Below are positions 1 to 5,737 of a DNA stretch of 5,737 nucleotides, one piece after another; position 1 is the stretch's first letter, and the number at the start of each line of letters is the position of its first letter. The stretch is from an uncultured Oceanospirillales bacterium (GTDB lineage Bacteria > Pseudomonadota > Gammaproteobacteria > Pseudomonadales > Litorivicinaceae): contig CAJXTO010000099.1 in the NCBI GenBank assembly GCA_913061245.1, positions 1-5,737 of the forward strand, in the 5' to 3' direction. The notes beneath the pieces are model-generated. The model did no database searches, had not been told where the DNA came from, and saw nothing but the letters and a program-made list of their open reading frames with translations. A program made the position numbers and the translations under genes.

Positions 1-758
1 CGATGATCTTGGTACGCCCGCATCACTGAGGGCTCAACTTTATGACATTGCAAGGCATCGCCTGTTGGCAACTGCATCGATAAATCATCTCGGTTTAAGA
101 TCGCCGCATCGGATCCAAACCGATCGACCAGTCGATAGGCCTCAACTGTGGTCTCGACAACAGTTGCCACTGGATATGTCGCTGCTTGCCTTGCATCAAA
201 ACGCCACAGCGACAGCTCCATATTGGGATGAGCCACTTGGATCACATATTGATGTTCAGATGGACCCAACAGTTCTGTAGGCGCCTTCCCCGGTGCGCAT
301 TCAAGCCCTGCGTAATCATCCAGTTCAACAGATGGATTCAAGAGGTAATCCCAAGCACCTGCTGGGTTATTCATGCGTATCACAAAGTCCATCACACGCG
401 ATGCATTAATCGAGTCTTCAGGATGCAGGCCTAGCACAAACGCTTGTAATGCAGACTGTGTCTCTGGCGAATAAAACCCTTCCGTCTTTAGTCTCGAACT
501 GACTTGAGACGGCTCACCTCCAGCGAGCAGAACATCGCGAGCACGGTTCAATTGTCGAGCAAACACCTCGGGTTTTTCCAAGGCTATTTGCGTTAAGTAT
601 TGTTGTTCTGATGGCGATTCAATCGAAATAAGTTTTTCAATTTCAGCTTGCCTATCTGCGTCTGAAATAAACATCACATCAGAGCGATACAAGGTATCAG
701 CGTTCGCTGATATCGACAAAAGTGTGCAGATTGCGTAACAAAATCTTCGAATGTTCAT
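1..758 (-). CDS. Secreted protein of unknown function, C-terminus beyond window
   Basis: An uninterrupted frame of 252 codons enters from ATG 758 and leaves the window at base 1 without a stop, so the C-terminus is missing. I do not recognise the family. Residues 1-20 look like a Sec signal peptide: an Arg-Arg n-region (MNIRR), a hydrophobic core (YAICTLLSI) and an A-x-A cleavage site (SANA|D). There is no lipobox, so a soluble periplasmic or exported protein is predicted. The mature part is mixed polar, with a helical-looking stretch at about 34-130. Two cysteines (C154, C238) could form a disulfide after export. No catalytic motif was seen. Two in-frame upstream ATGs (797 and 794) add 13 or 12 residues; the one at 797 overlaps the ppk2 stop as TAATG. 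I prefer 758 because it gives the cleaner signal peptide, but no start has a strong ribosome binding site. Its position directly behind ppk2 suggests co-transcription. Confidence 0.82.
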   Translation of the reverse strand, partial: MNIRRFCYAICTLLSISANADTLYRSDVMFISDADRQAEIEKLISIESPSEQQYLTQIALEKPEVFARQLNRARDVLLAGGEPSQVSSRLKTEGFYSPETQSALQAFVLGLHPEDSINASRVMDFVIRMNNPAGAWDYLLNPSVELDDYAGLECAPGKAPTELLGPSEHQYVIQVAHPNMELSLWRFDARQAATYPVATVVETTVEAYRLVDRFGSDAAILNRDDLSMQLPTGDALQCHKVEPSVMRAYQDH

Positions 759-796
759 GAATCCGACTCTACCGAGCTTTAGACAATTTGACATCA

Positions 797-1540
797 TTAT
801 TTCGATAACTCATCCAATCGCTCGATCACACCAGGGTTGTAGGCAAAGGTTCTTGGCTTGAGTTCGATTTCTAAAGAATCAAGAACCGCGGCTAACGCCT
901 GCAAGCGCCCTTGTTTTTTATGGTTTGTATCAATGCGCTGCCATGGACTCACAGTACAACGCGAACACATTGCATCAAATGCGACTTCATAGTGCGATCG
1001 ATGATTAAAGCTTTCAATATCACTAACCGTCAGTTTCCATCGCTTGTCAGGATGTTCTGCCCGCCGCAATAAACGGGCTCGATGCGTCTCCCGATTTGTT
1101 TCTAAGCACAATTTTATGAGGGTAATCTGATTGTCTCGAAGCATCTGTTCAAACGCGTTAATCTCCGCGACGCTCGACTCATATTCAGAATCAGACAATC
1201 CGTGCTCAACTCGCTCAACAAGCAGGCGGCCGTACCACGATCGATCAAATATAGCGATCTGACCGGGGCCCGGAAGACGATTCCAAAATCGCCACATAAA
1301 AGGATGATTCGCTTCTTCAACACTTGGAGGACCGATTGGGTAGACCTCGAAACCGCGTGGATCCCAAGCATATGAAAGCTCTCGAATGACACCACCTTTT
1401 CCAGCCGCATCATAGCCCTCTAGGACGATAATAGCCTTGCGGTTTTGACGATAGATTGCGATTTGGGCAAGCCGTAAGCGCCGGTGTAAGTCCTTAAGCG
1501 CATCGTCATAATCGGGTGTCGGGTCTTGAGCGACCGTCAT
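797..1540 (-). CDS. ppk2: Polyphosphate kinase 2 family protein (polyP:nucleotide phosphotransferase)
   Basis: This 247-residue cytoplasmic protein belongs to the PPK2 family, P-loop kinases that transfer phosphate between polyphosphate and nucleotides. The Walker A loop is GYDAAGKGG at 42-50 with catalytic-type K48. The Walker B-like motif FDRSWYGR is at 98-105 and is followed by LLVERVE. The lid region lies at about 159-174 and contains DKRWKL at 165-170. HPFMWRFWNRLP at 79-90 is also characteristic. The length fits a single-domain PPK2. The EGYDAAGKGG and DRSWYGRLLVERVE forms look closer to the polyP:AMP phosphotransferase (class II) type than to class I, so AMP to ADP phosphorylation is my best guess; this subclass call is inference. 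Relatives have sometimes been mis-annotated as UDP-galactose-lipid carrier transferases. Its ATG overlaps the stop of the upstream ATPase gene as ATGA, which indicates translational coupling; its own ribosome binding site is weak. All key motifs are present, so the enzyme appears intact. Confidence 0.94.
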   Translation of the reverse strand: MTVAQDPTPDYDDALKDLHRRLRLAQIAIYRQNRKAIIVLEGYDAAGKGGVIRELSYAWDPRGFEVYPIGPPSVEEANHPFMWRFWNRLPGPGQIAIFDRSWYGRLLVERVEHGLSDSEYESSVAEINAFEQMLRDNQITLIKLCLETNRETHRARLLRRAEHPDKRWKLTVSDIESFNHRSHYEVAFDAMCSRCTVSPWQRIDTNHKKQGRLQALAAVLDSLEIELKPRTFAYNPGVIERLDELSK

Positions 1541-2583
1541 TTTGGAAAAACCACCAAGTGTTCAATATCGAGGCTAACACCAATACGCTCACCAATCGCA
1601 TGATTGTGGTGTGACGGCGCGAAACAGCCCAGAACAACGCCGTTATCGAGCTTCACTTCATACAGGTGGTGCGCACCTCGAAAGTGTTTCCCGACCAATG
1701 TCGCCTGATAGCTTGAATCATCGTCGTGGATCAAGTCGTCAGGCCGCAAAAATATTTGGACATTTGAACCAACGGGAAATTCAAGAGTCGCATCGTTTGT
1801 AAGAACCCCAAGTGGACTCGAAACTGATCGCGGACCTTCAACTCGCGCATCAATCATTTCACCAGGTCCAACAAAGTGAGCCACAAATGGACTCATTGGC
1901 TCATGGTATAGGTTGAAGGGTGTATCGAATTGGCAAATATGCCCGTCATGCATCACAGCAATTCGATCTGCAAAATCAAACGCTTCACGCTGATCATGAG
2001 TAACCAACAACGAGCAAATCCCATCACTCTTGAGAATCGTTCGTACTTCACTGGCGAGACGACCTCTCAGCTCCGTATCAAGCCCCGAGAACGGCTCATC
2101 CAATAGCAGTAACTTGGGCTTCGGCGCCATGGCTCGCGCCAAGGCCACCCGTTGCTGCTGACCACCTGACAGCTCATGCGGATAGCGCTGATTCAGCCCC
2201 GTCAGACCGATTAATTCAAGCAGTTCAGCAATTCGTTTAGTCTGGCTCTCTTGGGACCAATCCGTTAAACCAAAGGAAATATTTTGTGCAACAGTCAAGT
2301 GAGGGAATAGCGCGATATCTTGAAAGACCATACCGACACCACGATGTTCAGGAGCGATGCGATGACGCTCGGTCGATAGCAACTCGTTATCCAGCCAAAT
2401 TTCACCCGAATCCAGTTCCTGAAATCCTGCAATCGCGCGTAATAATGTTGATTTCCCACATCCACTTGGTCCTAACAGACAGCCAAGTTCCTGGGGCTTT
2501 AAGCTCAAGGAAAAGTCGTCAACAATCATGCTGTCTTGATACGACAACTGAATGTTTCTAACCATTAAAGCTGCTGTTTCCAC
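1537..2583 (-). CDS. fbpC: Fe(III) ABC transporter ATP-binding protein, FbpC type
   Basis: This 348-residue ABC ATPase energises the adjacent ferric-iron permease at the inner face of the cytoplasmic membrane. All nucleotide-binding motifs are present: Walker A GPSGCGKST (38-46), Q-loop Q88, signature LSGGQQQR (138-145), Walker B LLLLDEP (158-164), D-loop SGLD (166-169) and H-loop H196. A C-terminal extension of about 110 residues ends in a TOBE-like regulatory domain (about 270-348, with FLRPDDL at 278-284). This architecture and length are typical of FbpC/PotA-type importers. Alone it could be confused with spermidine, thiosulfate or molybdate ATPases; the neighbouring FbpA and FbpB homologues decide for iron. 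I use the GTG start at 2583 because AGGA lies 6 bases upstream and the start is only 2 bases after the permease stop. The first internal ATG (2565, Met7) has no comparable ribosome binding site. The 3' end overlaps ppk2 by 4 bases. Confidence 0.96.
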   Translation of the reverse strand: METAALMVRNIQLSYQDSMIVDDFSLSLKPQELGCLLGPSGCGKSTLLRAIAGFQELDSGEIWLDNELLSTERHRIAPEHRGVGMVFQDIALFPHLTVAQNISFGLTDWSQESQTKRIAELLELIGLTGLNQRYPHELSGGQQQRVALARAMAPKPKLLLLDEPFSGLDTELRGRLASEVRTILKSDGICSLLVTHDQREAFDFADRIAVMHDGHICQFDTPFNLYHEPMSPFVAHFVGPGEMIDARVEGPRSVSSPLGVLTNDATLEFPVGSNVQIFLRPDDLIHDDDSSYQATLVGKHFRGAHHLYEVKLDNGVVLGCFAPSHHNHAIGERIGVSLDIEHLVVFPK

Positions 2584-2594
2584 AATTATTCCTG
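2584..2594 (-). promoter_or_regulatory. Ribosome binding site deciding the GTG start of fbpC
   Basis: On the minus strand the end of the permease gene reads CAGGAATAATTGTG. AGGA lies 6 bases before the GTG at 2583, and the TAA stop of the permease sits between them. This arrangement supports GTG over the internal ATG at 2565 and implies that ribosomes ending the permease restart on the ATPase gene. Confidence 0.6.
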
Positions 2595-4232
2595 AGTTAC
2601 TGAGCGGTTAAGCCAAATCACGGGCACGAGGCCAACGATCACGATTAAGATCGAGGGCACTGACGCATCAATCAAGCGTTCGTCTCCGGCGAGCTCATAT
2701 GCCTTCACAGCCAGTGTATTAAAATCGAAAGGGCGCAAAATAAGAGTGGCCGGAAGCTCTTTTAAGATATCAACAAAACACACCAAGAGCGCAGTGAACA
2801 CAGACCCACGAATTAAAGGTACGTGCAATTTTGAAATCACGCCAAATTGATTGAGTCCCAATAGACGACCGCTCTGATCGATACTTGGACGAACGCGCGA
2901 AAGGCCACTGGTGAGGTTTCCGGTTGCCACAGTCAAAAATCGGACTAGATATGCAAACACGAGGGCCACCAAAGTTCCTGATAACCACAGTGACGGACTG
3001 ACTCCGAAGGGTGCGAGTGCCTCTGAAATCATACGATCAAGTGCACCAAATGGAATCAATACTCCAATTGCAACGACAACGCCTGGAAGCGCATAACCGA
3101 GGCCGACGAATGTCGTTGTGTGATTTAGCCACTTGGAGGGATATAAGCGATTTGCGTAACAAATGACCAAGGCCACCATCACAATAAAGAGTGATGCGAA
3201 TCCCGCCAAAAAGAAACTGTTTGCGATCAGGCTCCACATCGACTGTAGTTCAGCATAGAACAGAGCCCAATAGCTGAGAATTGCTGTTGGCAATAAGAAG
3301 CCAAAGAAGACAGGCACTATGCACAATATTTGAGCGATCAATTGCCTCCATCCTGACAACGTCACACTGGTTTGGTTGAGCTTCCGGAGCCTATCCGAGT
3401 AATAGCGGACCTTACTACGCGACGCCTTTTCGAATATGACCAGGAAAAACACACAACCCAAAAGTAATGTACTCAACTGTGCAGCACCAACCGTATCGCC
3501 AAATCCGTAATACGTACGAACGATTCCAGTAGTAAACGTTTGAACACCGAAAAACTGAACTGTCCCGAAGTCTGCCAAGGTTTCCATAATAGCCAAGAGG
3601 GTGCCTGCTGCGATCGCTGGACGCGCCATTGGGATGACAATCCGTGTAAAGACTCGCCAGCGGCTTTGCCCTAGCGTGTAAGCAGCTTCCATTAAATTGG
3701 CTGACTGCTCCATAAAAGCCGCTCGGGCAAGCAAGTAAACATAAGGATACAGCACCAGACTCAACATTATGGCGGCGCCCGGCAATGATCGAATGTTAAG
3801 GAGTGGCTCCATTAACCACTGTGGTGCATTGATGTCTCGTAAGAACGTGAGCACTGGTCCACTGAAATCGAAGACTCCAGTGTAGGTATAGGCAAGGATA
3901 TAAGCGGGGTAAGCCATTGGCAGTAATAAAAGCCACGACAGAACACCTCGGCCCCTAAAGCGATAAAAGGAGATGATCCACGCAGCAGGCACACCCAGAC
4001 TCACGACGCCGATCGCGACCAATACAGAAAGTAGAAGAGAATTCAGTGCATATCGCGCAAGTAATGTATCGAGTAAGTGTGCCCATGCATCAGAGACACC
4101 AGTCAGTACAAAACTAACAACCACCAAAACAGGCAAAGCCACACAGAGTGCGGCTATGCAAGTGGTTAAAAGCAGTCCGTTAGGTCGACTGAACATCCAA
4201 CGGACTGGTTGATGAAATGAGGTTACTGCCAA
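2586..4232 (-). CDS. fbpB: Fe(III) ABC transporter permease, fused two-domain FbpB type
   Basis: This large, very hydrophobic inner-membrane protein (548 residues from the upstream start) is the channel of the ferric-iron importer. It has two consecutive permease halves, as is usual for the FbpB/SfuB family, with roughly 12 membrane segments in total; the first is at about 20-44 and the second half begins near 297. Each half carries a cytoplasmic coupling loop for the ATPase. The first, at 182-202, is a canonical EAA motif (EAAYTLG, with F195 and P201). The second, at about 452-472, is degenerate and has DQSGRLLG in place of EAA. The C-terminal KELPATLILRPF (491-502) resembles iron permeases. 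The start is uncertain. TTG 4232 overlaps the binding-protein gene by 10 bases. ATG 4196 gives a 536-residue protein starting just before the first membrane helix, 26 bases after the upstream stop. Neither has a clear Shine-Dalgarno, so coupling to the upstream gene is likely. The frame is intact. Confidence 0.95.
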   Translation of the reverse strand: MAVTSFHQPVRWMFSRPNGLLLTTCIAALCVALPVLVVVSFVLTGVSDAWAHLLDTLLARYALNSLLLSVLVAIGVVSLGVPAAWIISFYRFRGRGVLSWLLLLPMAYPAYILAYTYTGVFDFSGPVLTFLRDINAPQWLMEPLLNIRSLPGAAIMLSLVLYPYVYLLARAAFMEQSANLMEAAYTLGQSRWRVFTRIVIPMARPAIAAGTLLAIMETLADFGTVQFFGVQTFTTGIVRTYYGFGDTVGAAQLSTLLLGCVFFLVIFEKASRSKVRYYSDRLRKLNQTSVTLSGWRQLIAQILCIVPVFFGFLLPTAILSYWALFYAELQSMWSLIANSFFLAGFASLFIVMVALVICYANRLYPSKWLNHTTTFVGLGYALPGVVVAIGVLIPFGALDRMISEALAPFGVSPSLWLSGTLVALVFAYLVRFLTVATGNLTSGLSRVRPSIDQSGRLLGLNQFGVISKLHVPLIRGSVFTALLVCFVDILKELPATLILRPFDFNTLAVKAYELAGDERLIDASVPSILIVIVGLVPVIWLNRSVTQE

Positions 4233-5236
4233 CCGGAGCGATCCATGAGTTTAACGGCATCCTTGTTATTGACACCCAAGATGCTCAAATTCAAGGCATC
4301 CGATTTGAATTCACCCAGCGAGGCAATGGTCGGTGACGAGGCCACACCCTTAACAACTGGGTATTCATGATTGATTTCAGCATAGTAGGCTTGCGCATCG
4401 TTAGACACCATGAACTCTAACAGTTGGACAGCTTCAGCGCGATTTTTAGCATGCTTAGTTACACCCATGCCAGAGACATTAATGTGTGCACCCCGGTCAG
4501 ATTGATTGGGCCAAAATACAGCTAATTTTTCGACAACCTCGCGATCTTCCGGCTTTTTAGAATCAATTAAACGTCCAAAATAGTAGGTGTTCGCTATCGC
4601 GAGATCGCACTGGCCAGCAGCTGCGGCTCGAAGCTGGTCAGTGTCTCCACCTGTTGGCTTACGCGCAAGATTAGAGACCAGGCCCTCTGCCCACTGAAGC
4701 GTTTTTTCAGACCCGTTAGCTTCCATCATTGAAGCGACCAATGACTGGTTGTAGATGTTGCTCGATGAACGAATACAAATCCGGCCCTTCCACTGTGAAT
4801 CGGTTAAGGCTTCGTATGTAGAAAGCTCTGATGGATTGACACGATCTTTTGCATAAAAAATCGGACGTGACCGGACCGTTAGGCCAAACCACTGATTATC
4901 GACATCCCGAAGGTTTGCCGGGATTTTATCTGACAACGTCGCACTGTCGACTGCCGCGAGGACTCCTGCCTCTTTCGCGCGATGCAAATTTCCAGCATCA
5001 ACCGTGACTAAAACGTCCGCAGGTGTTGCCGCACCCTCAGCTTGAATCCGCGATAACAAGGCATTGGCCTTTCCAGTGATTAGATTGACCTCAATGCCTG
5101 TCTGCTCAGTAAAGCGGTCAAGAAGGGGAACAATTAACGAATCTTGTCGCGCTGAGTACACATTCACTTCGGCAGCGGCAACATGCCCAGCCAAAGCGGC
5201 TGCAATAATTGTAGTTAGGATCTGTGGGGTACGCAT
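4223..5236 (-). CDS. fbpA: Periplasmic Fe(III)-binding protein, FutA/FbpA (IdiA) type
   Basis: This 337-residue protein is the periplasmic receptor that captures ferric iron and delivers it to the permease encoded next. Residues 1-22 form a Sec signal peptide (MRTPQILTTIIAAALAG, cleavage near HVAAA|EV). The mature protein follows the FutA/IdiA pattern closely: NVYSAR at 25-30, TPADVLVTVDAG at 71-82, SSSNIYNQSL at 157-166, NTYYFGRL at 216-223, FWPNQ at 241-245, YPVVKGVA at 292-299 and a C-terminal LMDRSGW. Y162, Y218 and Y219 match the tyrosine iron ligands of FutA-like proteins. The N-lobe His-Tyr pair that follows YSAR in cyanobacterial FutA is replaced by Gln-Asp. C154 and C210 may form a disulfide. 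The ATG at 5236 is well supported: AGGAG lies 6 bases upstream. This is the first gene of the iron operon, and the leader carries inverted repeats that could control it. The function call is confident from both sequence and context. Confidence 0.96.
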   Translation of the reverse strand: MRTPQILTTIIAAALAGHVAAAEVNVYSARQDSLIVPLLDRFTEQTGIEVNLITGKANALLSRIQAEGAATPADVLVTVDAGNLHRAKEAGVLAAVDSATLSDKIPANLRDVDNQWFGLTVRSRPIFYAKDRVNPSELSTYEALTDSQWKGRICIRSSSNIYNQSLVASMMEANGSEKTLQWAEGLVSNLARKPTGGDTDQLRAAAAGQCDLAIANTYYFGRLIDSKKPEDREVVEKLAVFWPNQSDRGAHINVSGMGVTKHAKNRAEAVQLLEFMVSNDAQAYYAEINHEYPVVKGVASSPTIASLGEFKSDALNLSILGVNNKDAVKLMDRSGWQ

Positions 5237-5238
5237 TC

Positions 5239-5267
5239 ATCTCTCCTCATATTCGATAAGGAGAGAT
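5239..5267 (-). promoter_or_regulatory. Inverted repeat enclosing the fbpA Shine-Dalgarno
   Basis: A perfect 9-bp inverted repeat, read on the minus strand as ATCTCTCCT (5267-5259) and AGGAGAGAT (5247-5239), is separated by an 11-base loop. The second arm contains AGGAG, the ribosome binding site, and ends 2 bases before the ATG at 5236. If the transcript begins upstream of 5267, the hairpin would sequester the ribosome binding site. If transcription starts just downstream of TATTAA (5272-5267), the first arm is lost and the repeat could act only as DNA. Confidence 0.55.
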
Positions 5268-5283
5268 TAATACTATGCAAACT

Positions 5284-5306
5284 TAAATGCAATACATTCG
5301 CATTTA
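5284..5306. promoter_or_regulatory. 7-9-7 palindrome, candidate operator
   Basis: TAAATGC (5284-5290) and its exact reverse complement GCATTTA (5300-5306) flank a 9-base spacer. The palindrome overlaps the possible -35 region of the iron operon, where a repressor such as Fur would be expected. Aligned on its centre to the 7-1-7 Fur consensus (TGATAAT-N-ATTATCA), it matches 8 of 14 positions, which is too weak to call a Fur box with confidence. It could instead be the site of another regulator, a weak AT-rich terminator of the lipoprotein gene, or chance in AT-rich DNA. Confidence 0.35.
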
Positions 5307-5319
5307 GATTTAGAAATAA

Positions 5320-5721
5320 TTAATTCACTTCCGACCAGCCAATGCCAATCAATTGATCGGCTTTGAATAGCAAGGCACGTATATCTTCAACACCATCCAC
5401 CTTCGCCCGGAAGTACAGCACGTCATACACCTCGCCACCTTTGACATAGTGATCAGCCAAAGTCTCTCCGTCATCAACATTAGCCGATGGCCCAAGGATC
5501 TCAAGTACCTCACTCTTGGTTTGACCCACTTCAACTTTTGCGAGTTGATTGGCATCAAGTTCAAGGACGATTTCCTTGGCTGGTTCTGCTTTTTCGGCAG
5601 GCTCAGCCGCCACAGATTCCTCTTCTGAAGTCCAAAACTCCGTATCAAATTTCCACGATTCAGGAAGCATTGAACAAGCCGTCAGACTGAAAGACGCTAG
5701 GAGAATGATGAGTAGTCGCAT
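5320..5721 (-). CDS. Small outer-membrane-type lipoprotein with BamE/DUF3192-like domain
   Basis: This 133-residue precursor is a predicted lipoprotein. The signal peptide MRLLIILLASFSLTAC ends in a lipobox, LTAC (13-16), with C16 as the lipidated residue. Ser at the +2 position favours transfer to the outer membrane. Residues 33-50 are a low-complexity acidic/Ala/Pro linker (EEESVAAEPAEKAEPAKE). The folded part, about 55-130, contains VEVGQTKSEVLEILGPSANVD followed by a predicted strand-rich segment (VYDVLYF, ALLFKADQLIGIGW). The short helix ending in LG-P followed by strands resembles SmpA/OmlA (BamE) or DUF3192 domains; this is pattern recognition only, so I give no symbol. The specific role is unknown. 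The start ATG has AAGGG 6 bases upstream. The gene faces the same way as the iron operon and lies 83 bases upstream of it with no strong terminator between, so read-through is possible but a functional link is not shown. Confidence 0.88.
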   Translation of the reverse strand: MRLLIILLASFSLTACSMLPESWKFDTEFWTSEEESVAAEPAEKAEPAKEIVLELDANQLAKVEVGQTKSEVLEILGPSANVDDGETLADHYVKGGEVYDVLYFRAKVDGVEDIRALLFKADQLIGIGWSEVN

Positions 5722-5737
5722 GTTAAACCCTTTCTTT

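Larger units (their letters stand above)
5237..5319 (-). promoter_or_regulatory. AT-rich leader/promoter region of the iron-uptake operon
   Basis: This is the only real gap between genes on the right side. It is strongly AT-rich and lies just upstream of the binding-protein start, so it should hold the operon promoter. A possible -10 element on the minus strand is TATTAA (5272-5267). Possible -35 hexamers are TGTATT (5296-5291, 18-base spacer) and TTGCAT (5292-5287, 14-base spacer, too short). None is close to consensus, so the exact promoter is not settled. No GC-rich stem followed by a T run was found, so the upstream lipoprotein gene lacks an obvious intrinsic terminator. Confidence 0.5.

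Noticed and set aside
65..434. Two plus-strand open frames in the left region (65-280 and 186-434)
   Set aside because: They lie antisense to the long secreted-protein frame, which has a signal peptide and no stops over 252 codons. Their translations look random and rich in His/Arg/Gln.
1611..2561. Plus-strand frames opposite the ATPase gene (1611-1802, 2286-2561)
   Set aside because: They are fully antisense to a strongly conserved ABC ATPase and show no motif or plausible ribosome binding site.
2770..4212. Short frames on both strands inside the permease gene
   Set aside because: The permease frame is intact with recognisable motifs; these are out-of-frame shadows with no family features.
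5064..5270. Plus-strand frame across the fbpA start and leader
   Set aside because: It is antisense to the fbpA signal peptide region and has no recognisable content; its end falls in the AT-rich leader by chance.
5284..5306. Palindrome read as a rho-independent terminator for the lipoprotein gene
   Set aside because: The stem is only 7 bp and AT-rich with a 9-base loop, and no solid T run follows on the minus strand.
5349..5690. Alternative frames overlapping the small lipoprotein gene
   Set aside because: The lipoprotein frame has a lipobox and a ribosome binding site; the others show neither and look like shadow translations.
1..5737. Mobile element, CRISPR array, phage or toxin-antitoxin content
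   Set aside because: No transposase, integrase, direct-repeat array, tRNA-end attachment site or small antitoxin-like gene pair was seen; the region reads as a normal transport operon with an unusual tail.

Overview
The window looks like chromosomal DNA from a Gram-negative bacterium, most likely a gammaproteobacterium. The reasons are an outer-membrane-type lipoprotein, periplasmic export signals, tightly packed genes and a moderate base composition. The organism cannot be named from this sequence alone. No rRNA, tRNA, mobile element, CRISPR array or integration signature was seen.

All recognisable genes lie on the minus strand and read from right to left. At the right end (5320-5721) is a small lipoprotein with a C-terminal domain resembling the BamE/SmpA or DUF3192 group. 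An 83-bp AT-rich gap (5237-5319) follows. It holds a 7-9-7 palindrome and a 9-bp inverted repeat whose proximal arm contains the Shine-Dalgarno sequence of the next gene. From there the genes are almost continuous: a FutA/FbpA-type ferric-iron binding protein (4223-5236), a double-length FbpB-type permease (2586-4232), an FbpC-type ATPase (1537-2583), a PPK2-family polyphosphate kinase (797-1540), and a secreted protein of unknown function that runs off the left edge (<1-758).

The first three genes form a complete Fe(III) ABC importer. The binding protein captures ferric iron in the periplasm, the permease forms the channel and the ATPase drives uptake. The junctions are a 10-bp overlap (or a 26-bp gap if the later permease start is used), a 2-bp gap with a good ribosome binding site, an ATGA overlap into ppk2, and either a TAATG overlap or a 38-bp gap into the last gene. 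This points to one transcript with coupled translation. The unusual part is the tail: a polyphosphate-dependent nucleotide kinase and an unidentified exported protein sit directly behind the iron transporter. Long reading frames on the plus strand lie antisense to these genes and look like shadows.
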